Positions 1-12,260 of a stretch of DNA of 64,000 nucleotides are shown here, piece after piece (position 1 is the stretch's first letter; each line of letters begins with the position of its first letter). The notes under the pieces are model-generated. The model did no database searches, was not told the origin of the DNA, and saw nothing but the letters and a program-made list of their open reading frames with translations. Position numbers and translations under genes: made by a program. Source of the DNA: Amblyornis subalaris (lineage: Eukaryota > Chordata > Aves > Passeriformes > Ptilonorhynchidae); NCBI GenBank assembly GCA_018881555.1, contig JACAXG010000014.1, positions 1,428,586-1,492,585 on the forward strand. Direction: 5' to 3'.

Positions 1-385
1 CTGGACCTGGGAAAGTGGCTCAGCCTGGGGAAAAGGAGGCTCGGGGGGGACCTTCTGGCTCTGCACAACTCCTGACAGGAGCGAGTAGCCAGGGTTGGTC
101 TCTTGTCCCAAGGAACAAGTAGAAACGGCCTCAAGCTGTGCCAGCGGAGGTTTAGGTTGGATATTGGAAAAATTTCTTCCTGGAAAGGGTTGTTCNGCCA
201 TGACACAGCTTCCCCAGGGCAGTGGTGGAGTCCCCATCCCTGCAGGGATTTAACAGCCCTGTGGATGNGGCNCTTGGGGACGTGGGGNAGTCGTGGCCTT
301 GGCAGTGCTGGGGCAATGGTCCGACTCCATGACCTTAGAGGGTGTTTCCAAATTAACAGCTCCATGATTCCATGATTCCATGTTG
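1..385 (+). mobile_element. CR1 LINE 3' fragment
   Basis: Sense-oriented CR1 3' region: GTGGCTCAGCCTGGGGAAAAG, then GGAGGTTTAGGTTGGATATTGG, then GGACTCCATGACCTTAGAGGG-like text ending in ATTCCATG repeats. The element may begin before the window. Any open frame across it is residual. Confidence 0.8.
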
Positions 386-1839
386 TGCACTGAGCAGAAG
401 GAATTGCCAGGGTGCAGCAGGTCAGGCAGTGGTGACTCGTTGGTTCACAGTCACCAGCAAAGAAATCAGGGATGTATGGATCTGAATATGGATATGAATA
501 TTGATGTACACATTGGAGTGTATTACACTACNGCAGCTACTACTAATAAGTAGCTCAGGTAATTAATACTAATTGCACTGGGAGGGGACTGGCTGCTCTC
601 TGCTGGCCCATGGGGGGACAGGATCCGTGTCCCTGGGACCACACTGGCAGAGGAGCTGCCCTTCCGACACTTCACAGCTCAAAACCTCCTCCTCAGAGTT
701 AAAATATTCCACATGGACAGTCTGAGCCCCTCATGATGGTGGCACATCCTGTGACATCAAACACAGCCCCCACCGTTGTCCCCACGCCCCGCCCGTGCCC
801 GGGGTGGTATCCACACGGGATAAACANCAAGGCTCCAGGCACTCCCAGTCGAAGGCTCGGGTGACAGTGGGGGAACAAACGCTGCTGCTGTGCCAGGGTT
901 TGGATTGCTTTTTGTGGAGAGGGGAGCGTGGAACGAGCCCCTTTGTCAATCTGAAGAATGAGAAGATTTGATTAAGAAATGGTTTTATCATTTGAAAGAA
1001 ATGATAATGCACCTGGCAAGGAGCAGGAGCAGCCGTGTTGGGTGTTCCCTGTGTGCCTGCCAGGGCCTCAGGTGGTGTTCCCAGGGAGCACTGGGAATGT
1101 CATTTCAGTGGTGGAGCCCTTGTGCTCTGCAAAGTGCAGTCCCCGATGTCCATGCCACCAACGTTCATTTTTGGGGTTTGTTGTAGCAAACTCTCCCTCC
1201 CTGACCGCAGTCATGGTTATTTAACTCCATAAACTGCAGCACACGGATTTCAGCTCCATTATCCATCAAGTTGCCATTACAATACCNTTGGAATATCTGC
1301 TGGTATTTCCAAGTATAGAACCAGACCCTGATACAGGGAGCAAGGGCCTGTTTAGAGGAAGNAAACAAATGGGTCCTTCCCATCAGGACAGGCACAATCC
1401 CATGATTTCTCTGGAAATCCAGATAATCAATGAACACACAAAACNGTCCTGCCGTGAACCAGGTCAGGAATTGCTGTTTGACTCTCAGCAAACAAAACCT
1501 CCAGGCTCGACCCCCACGAAAATCATGGATTTCCATCTGTTCCCCCTCGGCTGTGGTGGCTGAGCAGCGACCCCAGGGAGCCAAAGCTCTGAGACCACTC
1601 CAGGGGTGTCAGAGTGAAGCAGAGACCCCTCCACCGATGGACAGGGACCCCAAAAGCCACCTCCACCCCATGGAGCTGGAAGGGGACGTGGTTCAGCAAA
1701 GCCAGGAGGGCTCACACCAACCTCCCCTCGCCAGTCACCACCACAAGAACCCACTCAGGGCTGTGCCTGAGGCCGTGTGCCCACCTGAGCCGCAGCTCTG
1801 CAGAACATCCTCGAACAAAATTACAGTTCCATGTTCTTC
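386..1839. other. Intergenic, nothing recognised
   Basis: Unique mixed-composition sequence. Short frames on both strands show no protein features. Confidence 0.6.
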
Positions 1840-2060
1840 TGAGTGATTTTTACAGCTCTCTCAGGTTTTATTCCATGAAAAACCCAATGCAATTACATTA
1901 TTTAGGCCACTTGCCAACTGGTTAAATATAATTGACTAAATTAATTACTAAGATCAGTTTTACAGCAGATTAGGATAATTTATTGGGCAGTTTGTTGTTT
2001 TCCTAATAGTCTCACCTGATTGATGGGGAGGCTTGGCTATAAATGTTTTTTTATGACCGA
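1840..2060. promoter_or_regulatory. Candidate conserved non-coding element
   Basis: CACCTGATTGATGGGGAGG (E-box next to a PBX/MEIS-like TGATTGATGG), AAATATAATTGACTAAATTA, GGATAATTTATTGGGC; repeat-free. Confidence 0.3.
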
Positions 2061-2509
2061 GAGCAGCAAACACAAACTTAATCAGGTGTTCCACTCCGGG
2101 GTGAGTAAATCCTGTGCAACCTGGATAATGTGCAGGTATAATTATTTGGAATGCCTGGCAAGATTTGGAGTGATTAAAGGGGAAAAAAGCTCAGAGAGAG
2201 GCATTGGTGTGAAGCAGCTGGTTCGGGGAGCAGCTCCACTCCCCTCTGCTGAGCTTGGGGGTGATGGGGATGCAGACAACAGCTCGACCTCGGGGTTCAC
2301 TCTGCAATTCTCTCTTGCCCATGTGGGGATAAACAGGCACTCACTGGGGACAAAAGTTATTGTTAGTGGCAAATCAACAGCAGAAAATTAAGAAACCACG
2401 ACCCAAACTTCATTAAGAAGTTCAAAAAGGCAGCAAAGCCTTNCTGGGCCTGCAGCAGCAGGTTCAGGGATGNCACCTCTCACGGAGGTGCTGCCTGCAG
2501 TGGGCGTGA

Positions 2510-2830
2510 GGCAGGGGATGCTAATTTGATTGCTCTGACTCCTTTTCATGCAAAGAGTGAATTGTTTTCAGGCTGCTGATGATTAATGTGGTTATTGATT
2601 AGTTGATCAATAAGGCCATGGTGTCTAATTATTGATAATCCTTCCCCAAATGAAAGATCGAGTGTAAGGAGTGCTACTTACAGAGCTCAAAATATAAAGT
2701 GATGCAGTGTGAGGCCTGGTAATTGAAAGTCAAACTAATCCCATAAATTAAATCACAGCAATCCATAACATTTACCTGATAAATCCTTTGGAAAGCTTTA
2801 TTTAACTCTCAGTGCTCATCGAGGAGGCTG
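2510..2830. promoter_or_regulatory. Candidate conserved non-coding element
   Basis: CTTTTCATGCAAAGAG (POU type), GATGATTAATGTGG, TTGATTAGTTGATCAATAAG, TCTAATTATTGATAATCC, CCATAAATTAAATCACAGC; repeat-free and AT-rich. Confidence 0.35.
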
Positions 2831-4479
2831 GGGAGGCTCCCAGAAAAGTGTCCTGTTTGGGGATGAAAGTCTGGGTTTGGGGTGCCTTTTATCAATACAA
2901 AAGTGTCATTTAATAAAATTGTGTATAATAATGAGACTGGTTTGAAATGCCTCATCTCACAGCTACAACAGAATGTATTTTGCTACAACTGAATTTATTT
3001 GGGAAATTTAAGGAAGCTGGTACCGGTCACACACACACCACCTGTACACCAAAGTGTTTTCCAAACTTTCCCTCTAAGCCCTTTCCCTGCAAATCATTTA
3101 TATCACAATTAAAGAGGGGAAAACAGCCTTATTGCTTTTCCCAGGGACTCCTGATGGCCCCTGCAAGACTTTTTAGGTACTTGGAGGAAACTGAAATAAA
3201 ACCTGGAAGATGTGATCCCATATCCCAATAAACCAATTAAAAATCTCAGCTGTTTAGGTTGNTTCATCTCCACAGCATCCTCTGGANCTGTAATAGTGAA
3301 TAATCTAATTAAAGCAATTTTAAGTGACTCTAATCAGATAATCCTACAAATACTCCCCTCCTCAATCTCTGAAAATGGCCAGGATTGGGACACCCAAACC
3401 GCTGGGCAGAGACAATTCCCCACAATTTCAGCACAGCCACGGCAATGATTTTCCATGGCTCCCTGGATCTGCTGCTCCGAGCTGGGCTGTGCCAGCACTT
3501 CACAACTTTCCATTTTGCTCCTGTCACGCTGCCCCTCCTGAACAATCTGCAATTTGCTCTTTGTTCCCAAGGGGATGTTGTGGTTTTGGCCAAAATTGCA
3601 TTTGAGGAGCTGAAATAACAGGAGGGGTCGGAGCAGGGGATTTATGGATCCTCGTTAGGGGCTCCCCACACCCCCAAACCAACTCATGCACATGCTGCAC
3701 ACCTGAGGGGTGTCTCCGTGGGATCTTCAGGAATCTGTGCCAGACAAATCACTCTGGACACCACCAAACCCTCCCCTCAACGCCGGCTCCGCCTCCCCAC
3801 CAGCAGCACCAATGGCACTTTCCTGGTGTTCTCCTGTTCAATCTTCGTCCTGAACTTTGCACCACCACCTCCAGGAACTGCTCCTGCTTGGCAACAATCC
3901 CTGGGATTTTCCCCAGTTGCTGCTTTCAGACCCCTCAGCCTGGGCACAGACCCCAGGGTCTCACCCAGGGATTTGTTCAATGTACAGAAAGTTTAATTCT
4001 GTCCCAGAGTTCCAGGGCTGAACTAAAGCACTCACAGCTCTTTCCTCTTGCCCAGGAGAGCTGGTTTTGGAGGGTTTAATTGATGATGGAAGAGCTGAAC
4101 GGATCTCCAGACTTTGGTTGTAAAGACACTGAGGAAAATAAAATAAAATACACCCAGACCATTCTCGGTGTTAACTGAGGAACGTGGTGAGAATATTCCA
4201 GAGCTCCAGCTCCTGAGGCACATCCTTGCTGGCACTGGGCAGTCTGGAGAGGGATGAGCACCTGCTGGAAGGCCGTGGATGCCCACCTGAGCATGGGAAA
4301 TGTTTCCTAGTGAGGGATGAGGAATTTGGATATATTAAAATGCTCTGGCAGGCCCCAGGCTGCATCTCTGCCCAGTGAAATTATGTGAATTGAAGTTGTT
4401 CATTTGGCCTCTCCAATTTTTTCTCCCAGTGAAAAGGAAGGAAAAGAAGACAAAATAAAATTATCTTTTTTTTTTAAAG
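2831..4479. other. Intergenic, nothing recognised
   Basis: Unique sequence. Overlapping short frames at 3330-3620 and 3718-3996 have no recognisable product. Confidence 0.6.
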
Positions 4480-4770
4480 AAAGGGGTTTCTCTTTTAAAA
4501 TCTACCAACGGGCTATGCATTGGAAGAACATTTTGAAAAAGACATTCATTAGGAATTTGTGCTAAATACAATGTAATGGTCCCCAAATGACAGCAGTGAT
4601 TTGGTTCTAAAAGTTGCCCCATATTAAATAACGGCATAAATCATGTGTAAAAGATTCTTCACACCAAGTGAAACTGCTTTACATACATAAACCCCATAAT
4701 TTGTTTTTATTGAAAAGATTCCGACAGTCGAAGGTTATTTATGTTTTTAATTTGTCTGCACCACTAAATA
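4480..4770. promoter_or_regulatory. Candidate conserved non-coding element
   Basis: GGGCTATGCATTGGAAG, ACGGCATAAATCATGTG, CACACCAAGTGAAACTGC, CATAATTTGTTTTTATTG; repeat-free, with homeodomain and NKX-like AAGTG words. Confidence 0.3.
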
Positions 4771-5589
4771 ACTCCCTCCTCGGTGCGCAGCCCCCTGGGG
4801 AAGCCTTGGATGGGCAGAGGGGGACAGGACTGGCTGCTCCCGGGGCTTTGTCCCCTGCTCCAGCCAGGGTGTCTGCAGGCCACCCTCAGAGCCCCACCCT
4901 CAGCNTGTTCTAAGCCCTTCACACCATCCNGAGTCCTGGAGCAAAGCAAAAAGNGAAAAAGAAGAAAAGCTGCCATTTAAATATCAGCCGGGAAGGTGTC
5001 CTGGAACACCACGATCTGTCCTCGGGGTGATGGGGGGTGAGGATTGGCCTTGGAGCATCCCTTCCTGGCAGTGCCACCATGGGATGGGGAAGCTGGCGGC
5101 ATCCTCTGCCTGGAATGCCTGGAGAAGGCTCAGTGTCCCCGAGGCACCCTGTGGGACCTGGGGTGTTGCTGTAGGGACACAATCCTGTGCCACGAGCCCT
5201 GGGATGAGCAGGGAAGCGGGACCAGATGAGCCCCTGTGGGTCCTTCCAGCCTAACCCACTCTGTGATTCTGGGATTCCCCGAGGGCAGAGACGAAGGGAT
5301 GGGACAGAGCTGGAGTTTGGGCTTTCTCCCGCCGGGCAAAACCCTTGGCACTGACGGTGGGAAACACGCGGACAGTGCCCCTTTCCCGGGTGGCACCGCC
5401 ATCCCCACGCACCCACGGGAGACCGGCGGGGCACGGGCACCCCGTGCCNCCATCCAGGGCTGCCTGATCCCATCAGGCCGGGAGCGGGGGGCGGACGATG
5501 GGACGCGGCAGTGCCAGCCCCGGTGTCCCGGCGCGTCCCTCTCCCGGCACGCGGCGCTGGGAGCCGGGCCAGCCGGCTCGGATCCGCGG
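4771..5589. other. GC-rich intergenic sequence
   Basis: Contains only the CR1 tail at 5216-5280. The 241-codon minus-strand frame (4919-5644) runs through GC-rich DNA, the CR1 tail and the adjoining element and carries Ns; it is not supported. Confidence 0.6.
5216..5280 (+). mobile_element. CR1 3' tail fragment
   Basis: Short tail GGACCAGATGAGCCCCTGTG followed by TCCTTCCAGCCTAACCCACT and TGTGATTCTGGGATTCC. Confidence 0.6.
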
Positions 5590-5920
5590 CCGCCTCTGAC
5601 CACTGCGCCGAGTCATTAACCTTGGCTGGCGTAATTGAATTCAAGGTTGATTGCCTGTGACCCTCCCCGGCGGGGTCCCCGCGCGTACATATTCATCACG
5701 AGGCGCGGGGCTAAATGGATTGCACAGGGAGGGCTGCGGCAATCAGCCCGCGCGGCACGCGGGGGGCGCGCGGGGCACTAATTGCGTGTTCGAGCTGAGG
5801 ATTAGATTATGAAAAGAGTGAGGAAATGAAGATGGATCCGTGTGACACTGTCAGATTAAGGGCAGCCACGCGCGGGGATGCGACATCGGAAATTTACGGC
5901 GCCGTTAAGGGAAGGGAGGT
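5590..5920. promoter_or_regulatory. Candidate conserved CpG-containing element
   Basis: GAGTCATTAACCTTGGCTGG (NF1-like half site), GGCGTAATTGAATTCAAGG, GGGCTAAATGGATTGCAC, GAGGATTAGATTATGAAAAG and a GC-rich core. It mixes CpG-rich and homeobox-site text as poised developmental enhancers often do. Confidence 0.35.
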
Positions 5921-6107
5921 TTGGAAGGGGGTGGTGGGTGGTTTTTTTTTTTTAATTCCCGTCTCTTTGCTCAGTTATGAGCTATTTAAAAGCACAAGCT
6001 GATAAATGCATACCTTAAATCCCGATAAATTAGCGCTGGGGTGTTTTTGAGGTGTGTGATGGCTGCTGCGAGGAAGCCGTGCCAGCCCCCACAGCGCCCC
6101 GAGCAGC

Positions 6108-6205
6108 CTGCTCTGGGGGAGGGNTCCCTGCCCGGGGCAGGGGGTTGGAATGGGATGGGCTTTAAGGTCCAAACCATTCCAGGGTGATTCTGGGACTGTG
6201 ATTTG
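6108..6205 (+). mobile_element. CR1 3' tail fragment
   Basis: TGGAATGGGATGGGCTTTAA, AACCATTCCAGGG and a TGATTCTGGGACTGTGATT tail. The degraded end of a sense CR1. Confidence 0.7.
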
Positions 6206-6529
6206 TCCAGTCAGGGCCATCACTGCACAAACGTGATGGGCCCAGGGTGCTCCTGGAATCCAGCAAAGCCCACGCTGGGAAAGGGGAAATGTCTGAGCCC
6301 CCCAAAGCTTTGCCTTGGCCTGACCCCAGAAGGGGTTCCCACACCCAACCCCCACCCGGCTCCTGCCCAGCCCCAGAGGGAAAGGGGTGAGGGAAGGTGC
6401 CCACGAGCAATCTGTGGGTTCACATCGCTGGTTTTGGATGGCTGGGCAGGATTTTCCCATGTTTTGCTGCAACTTCAACCAGATGTTTTTTTTTTTTTCT
6501 TGAATTAAACGAAAGTTAAGTACAAAAAC

Positions 6530-6930
6530 ATTTTGCCCACGGGGAATTCAGATTCTCAATGTGCTTTTAATAACTGTTTGTAAAACATTTAGGAAAATCT
6601 ATGGCAACATGTTTGAGGGGAGAGGGGGAAATCAAATTATTCTTGCCTGAAGATGTTATTCTGGTATCTAAACTTTATGAACCATCCTGTGTGGCCCAAT
6701 TGCTAGGCAGTCGTACTGTGGAACAGAATGGAAGTGTCTGAATTTAATCCATGTAAAAATTTTTAATAAAGATGCTAATTGGCTCAAAATCTGCTAAGAA
6801 TTTTATAGTAATTTAGATGTCCCAACATCNGCAGACTAATACAGCTAAAAAAGCCGTGTTCAAATTGATGTTCCTGCTAGAATTGATTGCAGTGGATAGG
6901 CCCCAATTTTGTGCCACCTCTTTAAGGTTG
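6530..6930. promoter_or_regulatory. Candidate conserved non-coding element
   Basis: AT-rich, repeat-free: AACATGTTTGAGGGG, GGCCCAATTGCTAGGCAG, GAATTTAATCCATG, GATGCTAATTGGCTC, CAAATTGATGTTCC. Confidence 0.3.
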
Positions 6931-6952
6931 CTCTTGTGTTAAAATCAGGCTT

Positions 6953-7085
6953 AAAATCACAGAATGGTTTGGTTTGGAAGGGACTTAAAGCTCATCCCAT
7001 TCCACCCTCTGCCATGGGCAGGGACACCTTCCACAGGCCAGGTTGCTCAAACCTGTCCAACCTGGCCTTGGACACTTCAATCTGC
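6953..7085 (-). mobile_element. CR1 3' fragment, antisense
   Basis: Starts with ATCACAGAATGGTTTGGTTT, then GGGCAGGGACACCTTCCA and TCCAACCTGGCCTTGGACAC: the reverse complement of the CR1 3' end. Confidence 0.85.
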
Positions 7086-8719
7086 CGTAAAAATAGTGTT
7101 TAATTCCAGCATTTCTGGAATTAACATCAAAATCCCAATCCAAACGTTTTGCCACCATCGCAGGGGCTGTTGTTAAATAGAGAAATTCAGGTGGCAAATG
7201 GGGCAAAAGCTCATGTAGGTTTTTATCCCAACCCTACAAATGGAAGATTTTGGGTAGTTTTTCCGCTGCTATTCCTTGTCATTCCATGTGTCAGGGGAGG
7301 NCATGAGCACATGTTGGTGGAAGGACCAGGGAGAAAGCACCCCAGTGCCTTCCTGCAGGTGCAACCTGTGCCTTTTCCTGGCAGCAATCTTTGCTTTCAT
7401 GCAAAAAACCCTCTTTTTGCATAACAAGCAAAGCCTGGAAAACTGCAAACAGCGTGCAGAGCTCCTGGGATCTCTCAGCTTCCCCTCCTCGAGGAGCAGA
7501 GCTCTTCAGCCAGGCTCCAGGTCACTCCCTGCTCATGGCACGTGTCCCTCAGCCACGTCTCCAGAACAGCATCTGCATTAATTTGGTTAAACTCCCGGTG
7601 TCCAAACCCTGTGATACGGCAATAACCACAGGATGTAGGTGGCAACACACCCCAAAACATAAACCACGGGAATTGCTGGGGATTTGGGGCTTCTGAGAGG
7701 TTGAGGACGTAATTAAGGGGGATAACTTTGCGCTTTCCATCAGAGGGCTGCGTCCTGGAAGGAGGGTTNCTCGCTAAATGATCTGTCAGGACCGCTGCTG
7801 GATGGGTATGAGCAGAATTTTTATCTCCTGCTCATTAAATTACCACGGGGTATGACTTTCTAGGCACTGAAAGTCAAGGGAAATCGTTGCTGAGTGACAG
7901 TCCGGGATTGCAGGTTACCAACAGCTGTCTCGAGTTGAATAAGACTGACAAATTACTGCCCCTGCTCCCTGCACGAGCCCGTAATAAAATTACCCCGAGC
8001 CGAGGGGGTGTCTCCTGCTCTGGAGGGTGGTGGCACCCACAGAAAGGAAAAAAGAGCCATTTATTCACGGGGGGTGGGGGGGGAAGAATGGAGTTTCCAA
8101 AGTATTCAGATACAACAGCAGCACGTTGCTGCATGGAGTTACAGGCAGGCAGTGAGACAGCTAAAATCCATTTGTCTCCAAAAATCCCTTTGGTTTGTTT
8201 CAATTTATGAATGAGCTGCAGAGAGCGGGGGAAGTGCCNAAGGAATGTAAATGAAGTGGCTGTGCCATGCTCCATGGAGAAGGCCCCCAGACAGCTGATG
8301 AAGGAAATTTTCTGCGAGGAAAACCCGGCTTGTNGGCATTTTGCAAATCCTAAAAATACCCAGAGACAAATAGTCCAACTCACCACTGCTGAAATTTCAT
8401 TTACTCACCAACCGCACTAACGAGGCACTGCAGAGGGACTTCTAATTAGATCCACTTTATTCCTGTCACTGAAATTAATTTATTTGCTTCAGCTTCCAGA
8501 ACTAGTTTGATATTACGCTGATTTTCAAGCCAGGCGGCACAGCGCTGGGGCTGGCTCCGGTGTTTACACCCACCCTCCCGCGGCCGGCAGCGCCGGGTGT
8601 GGTGCCGGCTGCTTCCAGAGGCGGAGGGTCTCCAGCGGCAGGCCTGGAGCATCCCTGCCCTGCCCGGGACACAGCGGGGCCGCAGCCCCCGGGCCCGCCG
8701 TCCCCAGAGCCCCGCAGCA
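7086..8719. other. Intergenic, nothing firm
   Basis: Unique sequence. The part at about 7800-7950 (CATTAAATTACCACGGGG) has a slight regulatory look. The GC-rich stretch from 8540 flanks the POU-site element. Confidence 0.5.
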
Positions 8720-8870
8720 GCAATATTGTGCCGCTCGGCGATTTCCTGCCTCATGCATATTCAGAGAGGGAAGAGGCCGCATGCATAATTCATGAGCCAT
8801 TACAATTGCATTATACTATTTATACTATTACTTCGGGAGCTGTTTAAATTAAGGGTTACAAATGGCTCGT
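8720..8870. promoter_or_regulatory. Candidate element with duplicated POU-type sites
   Basis: Two ATGCATA-based sites, ATGCATATTCA (8753-8763) and GCATGCATAATTCAT (8779-8793), followed by CATTACAATTGCATTATAC and a TATACTATT direct repeat (8812-8829). Embedded between two CpG-rich stretches (about 8540-8720 and 8870-9080). Confidence 0.4.
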
Positions 8871-9159
8871 TTGTCGTGCGCCGCTCTGGCAGGAGGGCGC
8901 AGCCCCTCCGAGCCGCGCTGGCACAGCCCGGGCAGGGCTCCGGCCGGGGCTGGCACGGGGGGGTCCCCGGGAGGACACCCAGGAGCTTTCCAAACTTTGT
9001 GTCCGGCTGCTCCCGCCGGGACCTGCCTCGGCATCATCCCTGCGGTGAAACGATGGGTGAAAGCCCAGCCCCACGGTCCGGGAGAAGCTTGGATTGGACA
9101 CTTGCAGCGCTGAGTAAATCACGGTTGTGACAGTGACCTGGCTTGAGATCCTCCTCACA

Positions 9160-9540
9160 CCCCAATAAAACTCAGGGAAACACGGGAAACCCTCAGCTGG
9201 TGACTAATTGTCCACTAACTACTGAACCCCGGGTCTGGCTGCACAGATTATGACTCTTGGTGCCTTTCCAAACATTATTTTATTAATATGAATAATATAT
9301 TAACTATTGAACAGTCTGGACTGCATCCAAACCACTCTGTTGTAAGTGCTTTGCTAAGACTCACCAAGGATATTTACTTCTCTAAACAACAGGCAACATT
9401 TGTATCGGTTTTGGTTTTATTATTGTTTTACTAAATAGTTATGAGAGCACCAGGAGAGGGATCTGAAGATTTTCAAAACGATTTGAAGGATAGTCCATAA
9501 AGTGCTTTACGTCTTCGGCAGTTTAAAAGGTGAATTACTG
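9160..9540. promoter_or_regulatory. Candidate conserved non-coding element
   Basis: GGTGACTAATTGTCCAC, CATTATTTTATTAATATGAA, CTCTAAACAACAGGCAAC (FOX-like), GTCCATAAAGTGCTTTACG; repeat-free. Confidence 0.3.
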
Positions 9541-9879
9541 TTCTTTAATAATTGAAAGGAAACCCTCCAGAATGCATTTTGAAATGTATTCCCAGCTCAG
9601 CACAGGATCCTGTCCCGGGCTCTCACCGCCGGGGGATCAGGCCGGGGTGAATCCCAGCGAGGGAGCCGCGGCCGGGGCCGTGCCATGGAAGGCAAAGCCG
9701 NAGGGCAGGGCTGCTCCCCGGGGACACCCTGCGGGTACCGACGGATCATCCCTGGCCGTCGCCGTGCGCCCAGGTCACAGGCCGGCGATGGATCTCATTT
9801 AGAGACGGCTTAAAATTCGATTTCTCAAAGTTTACTTAAAATTACTGAGATTGGCAAACACTTTCCTGGAGGGATGTGG

Positions 9880-10026
9880 GGTTCAAGCTGAGGGAGGTTT
9901 GGATCAGAGGTTGGATTAGGTTCCCTTTGTAGTGGGAAGTCCCAAATGGAGCTTGGGGATCAGGAGCTGGACTTGATGATCTTTGTGGGTCCCTTCCAAC
10001 TCGGGTTACTCTGATTCTGTGATTCT
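9880..10026 (+). mobile_element. CR1-like 3' fragment, older subtype
   Basis: GCTGAGGGAGGTTTGGATCA then GGACTTGATGATCTTTGTGG, CCCTTCCAACTCGGG and a TGATTCTGTGATTCT tail. It abuts a second CR1 copy directly. Confidence 0.65.
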
Positions 10027-10245
10027 ACAAATAGGAAGGAATCCTTCCCTGTGAGGGTGGNGAGGCCCTGGCACAGGTTGCCCAGAGAAGCTGTGGCTGC
10101 CCCTGGATCCCTGGAAGTGTCCGAGGCCAGGTTGGATGGCGCTTGGAGCAACCTGGAATGGTGGAAGGTGCCCCTGCCCCTGGCAGGGGTGGAATGGAAT
10201 GATTTTTAAGGCCCCTTCCAACCCAAACCATTCTGGGATTAACAG
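10027..10245 (+). mobile_element. CR1 3' fragment
   Basis: GGAAGGAATCCTTCCCTGTG, GAGGCCCTGGCACAGGTTGC, AGGCCAGGTTGGATGG, CCAACCCAAACCATTC. Head-to-tail behind the preceding CR1-like piece. Confidence 0.85.
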
Positions 10246-10467
10246 CGGTGACCCCTCCCGTGCCATGCAGAGCTGCAAGACTCAGGGATCACATGGAAAT
10301 AGGAGAATATTCCAGCAAAACGGAACTGGCTATGACGGGAAGCCCTGTCTGAGTCTGCAGAGTCAGGACAGACCTAGCCCTTCACATGGCATTCTTCAGC
10401 CAATGTTGGCAATGGATGCCAGGAGCCCACAGGTTTGCTCAGACACCCTGGAGCTGTTCTCACCTCG

Positions 10468-10556
10468 GGGGTGGTTCCCACATCTCCTCAGGGGTGTTCC
10501 CACATCTCCTCAGGGGTGTTCCCACATCCCCCTGGGGGTGGTTCCCCCATCCCCTG
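10468..10556 (+). repeat. Minisatellite, four 22-23 bp units
   Basis: Four consecutive copies of GGGGTG(G)TTCCCACATCTCCTCA, the last two slightly diverged. The three long frames crossing it are compositional. Confidence 0.85.
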
Positions 10557-11589
10557 CCCTTCGCTGCAGGAGCAGATTTGCTGCCCAGCTCGTTCCGGTC
10601 TCGCTGCCCAGCACCCAAACTCGGTGTGACACGAGTGTGCACAGTCCTGACCATCCATGGGGATGACGCTGCTGCCTCTGCTCCCTGCACTCCTCCAAAC
10701 CCAGCGCGTCCATCCATGTTCCAGCCCACGGATATGGGAAGAGTTTAACCCTCCTCGAGCTGCACAGACNTAACAGACACCAACAGGCAGCTCTCAGTTA
10801 CAAACTCTCAAACACTTCCCTACATGTGTTTTTAGCCCTACAGACCCTTCAGGAAGGTGCATTTTACCTTTCAGCTCCAGTTTCTGCCTTTTTCTGCCTC
10901 ATGTGGGTAAATGTGGTTTCACCCCTTCCCACGTGCCGGGGGTTTGGGCTGGCAGGGGCAGTCCCAGCACNCCGGGGTTAAGGCAGCACAGCTGAAGGAG
11001 CCAGAGCTGAGGCACGAGGATNCTCTCCCAGACAGCCCATCATCCACTAATGGGACTTGAGACAGTTGCTGCCTCATCGGCAGGAGCGTAATGATCGCTG
11101 GGCAGGGAGAGACCCATTATCCATCATCCATCCTTCTCCTCTGGCTGATGATAATGATTTCTTAGTTCAACAGTGGTGCACAGGGACCTCGTGCTTTGTG
11201 CACGATTGGGCTTTAATATCCTGATCAAGACAAATACAGATCGTGGCCGGGCCACGGGGCCACTGCGGGGGACAAAGCCNGAGAGGGGCTGCCTGGAAAC
11301 TCAGAGGATACACGAGACCCTAAGAAAACCTGGGAAGTGCCTGCGTTTTGTGCAGCAAGGAAAAAGTCGCTCCCTTTCCCACNCAGTGCACAACTTTGAG
11401 ATGAGGATTTGCTTGTAAAGAATCCGACCAACAGGGCAAGAGAAGAACTGAAAGCTCTGGAAAATGTATTTGTACTTCCCATTTCATTCTCTCCAGCTGT
11501 TAATCTCCGCCTCAGATCATTCTGTAATTCTGTGCTTATTGATTGAATATCGTCATTTCAATANTGACAATTCATGGATTTAAACTGGG

Positions 11590-11808
11590 AGAGTGCAGAT
11601 TTAGATGGGATATTGGGAAAGAATTGTCCCCTGTGAGGGTGGGGAGGGGCTGGAATGGAATTCCCAGAGAAGCTGGGCCTGCCGCATCCCTGGAAGCGTC
11701 CAAGGCCAGGTTGGATGGGGTTTGGAGCAATCCGGGATAGTGAAAGGTGTCCCTGCCCATGGAACTGGGCGAGCTTTAGGGTCCCTTCCCACCCAAACCA
11801 CGCGGGCA
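11590..11808 (+). mobile_element. CR1 3' fragment
   Basis: GATGGGATATTGGGAAAGAA, CCCAGAGAAGCTGGGCCTGC, AAGGCCAGGTTGGATGGGG, CCCACCCAAACCACGC. The terminal ATTCTATG repeat has decayed. Confidence 0.85.
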
Positions 11809-11929
11809 CTGCAGCCCCCGTGCTGGTGCCAGTGTCCCGGCGATGCTGACCCGCCAAGGACACTGTCCCCTGTCCCCACCCCGCCCGGAGGAGCTGCACT
11901 CCCCGCTGGCAGGGAGAGGGTGAAGCCAC

Positions 11930-12260
11930 CTCGCCGCCACTCTCAGGAACTTCAGGTCCAATAAAGGATGCTCAGAAGAAACACAATAGCGAGAGCAGAG
12001 CCTCCGNTGGAAATTAAATCTGAAAGACAAGTATTTATTCTTGGCGGCCCTCCTCGAGGAGCACGGGCACACGGGCAGCATGTTAAACACAGCGCGGGTC
12101 AGCGAGACAAATGCCCAGGCAGCTCGGCTGCAATAGCCGTTGGAGAGGAGCTTAGTGCCACGAGGCTTTCATCTCAATATTCCCGAGGCCGGATTTGAAA
12201 GTGCTTAAGGTTAAATATTGCTCACTCTCGGAAAGAACATCTCCATCCGTCTCACAGAAA
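11930..12260. promoter_or_regulatory. Weak candidate regulatory stretch
   Basis: Repeat-free mixed-composition sequence with GGTCCAATAAAGGATG, GGAAATTAAATCTGAAAG and GGTTAAATATTGCTCAC. Support is compositional only. Confidence 0.2.

Noticed and set aside
4919..5644. 241-codon minus-strand frame
   Set aside because: Spans GC-rich DNA, a CR1 tail and a candidate element; contains Ns and no domain.
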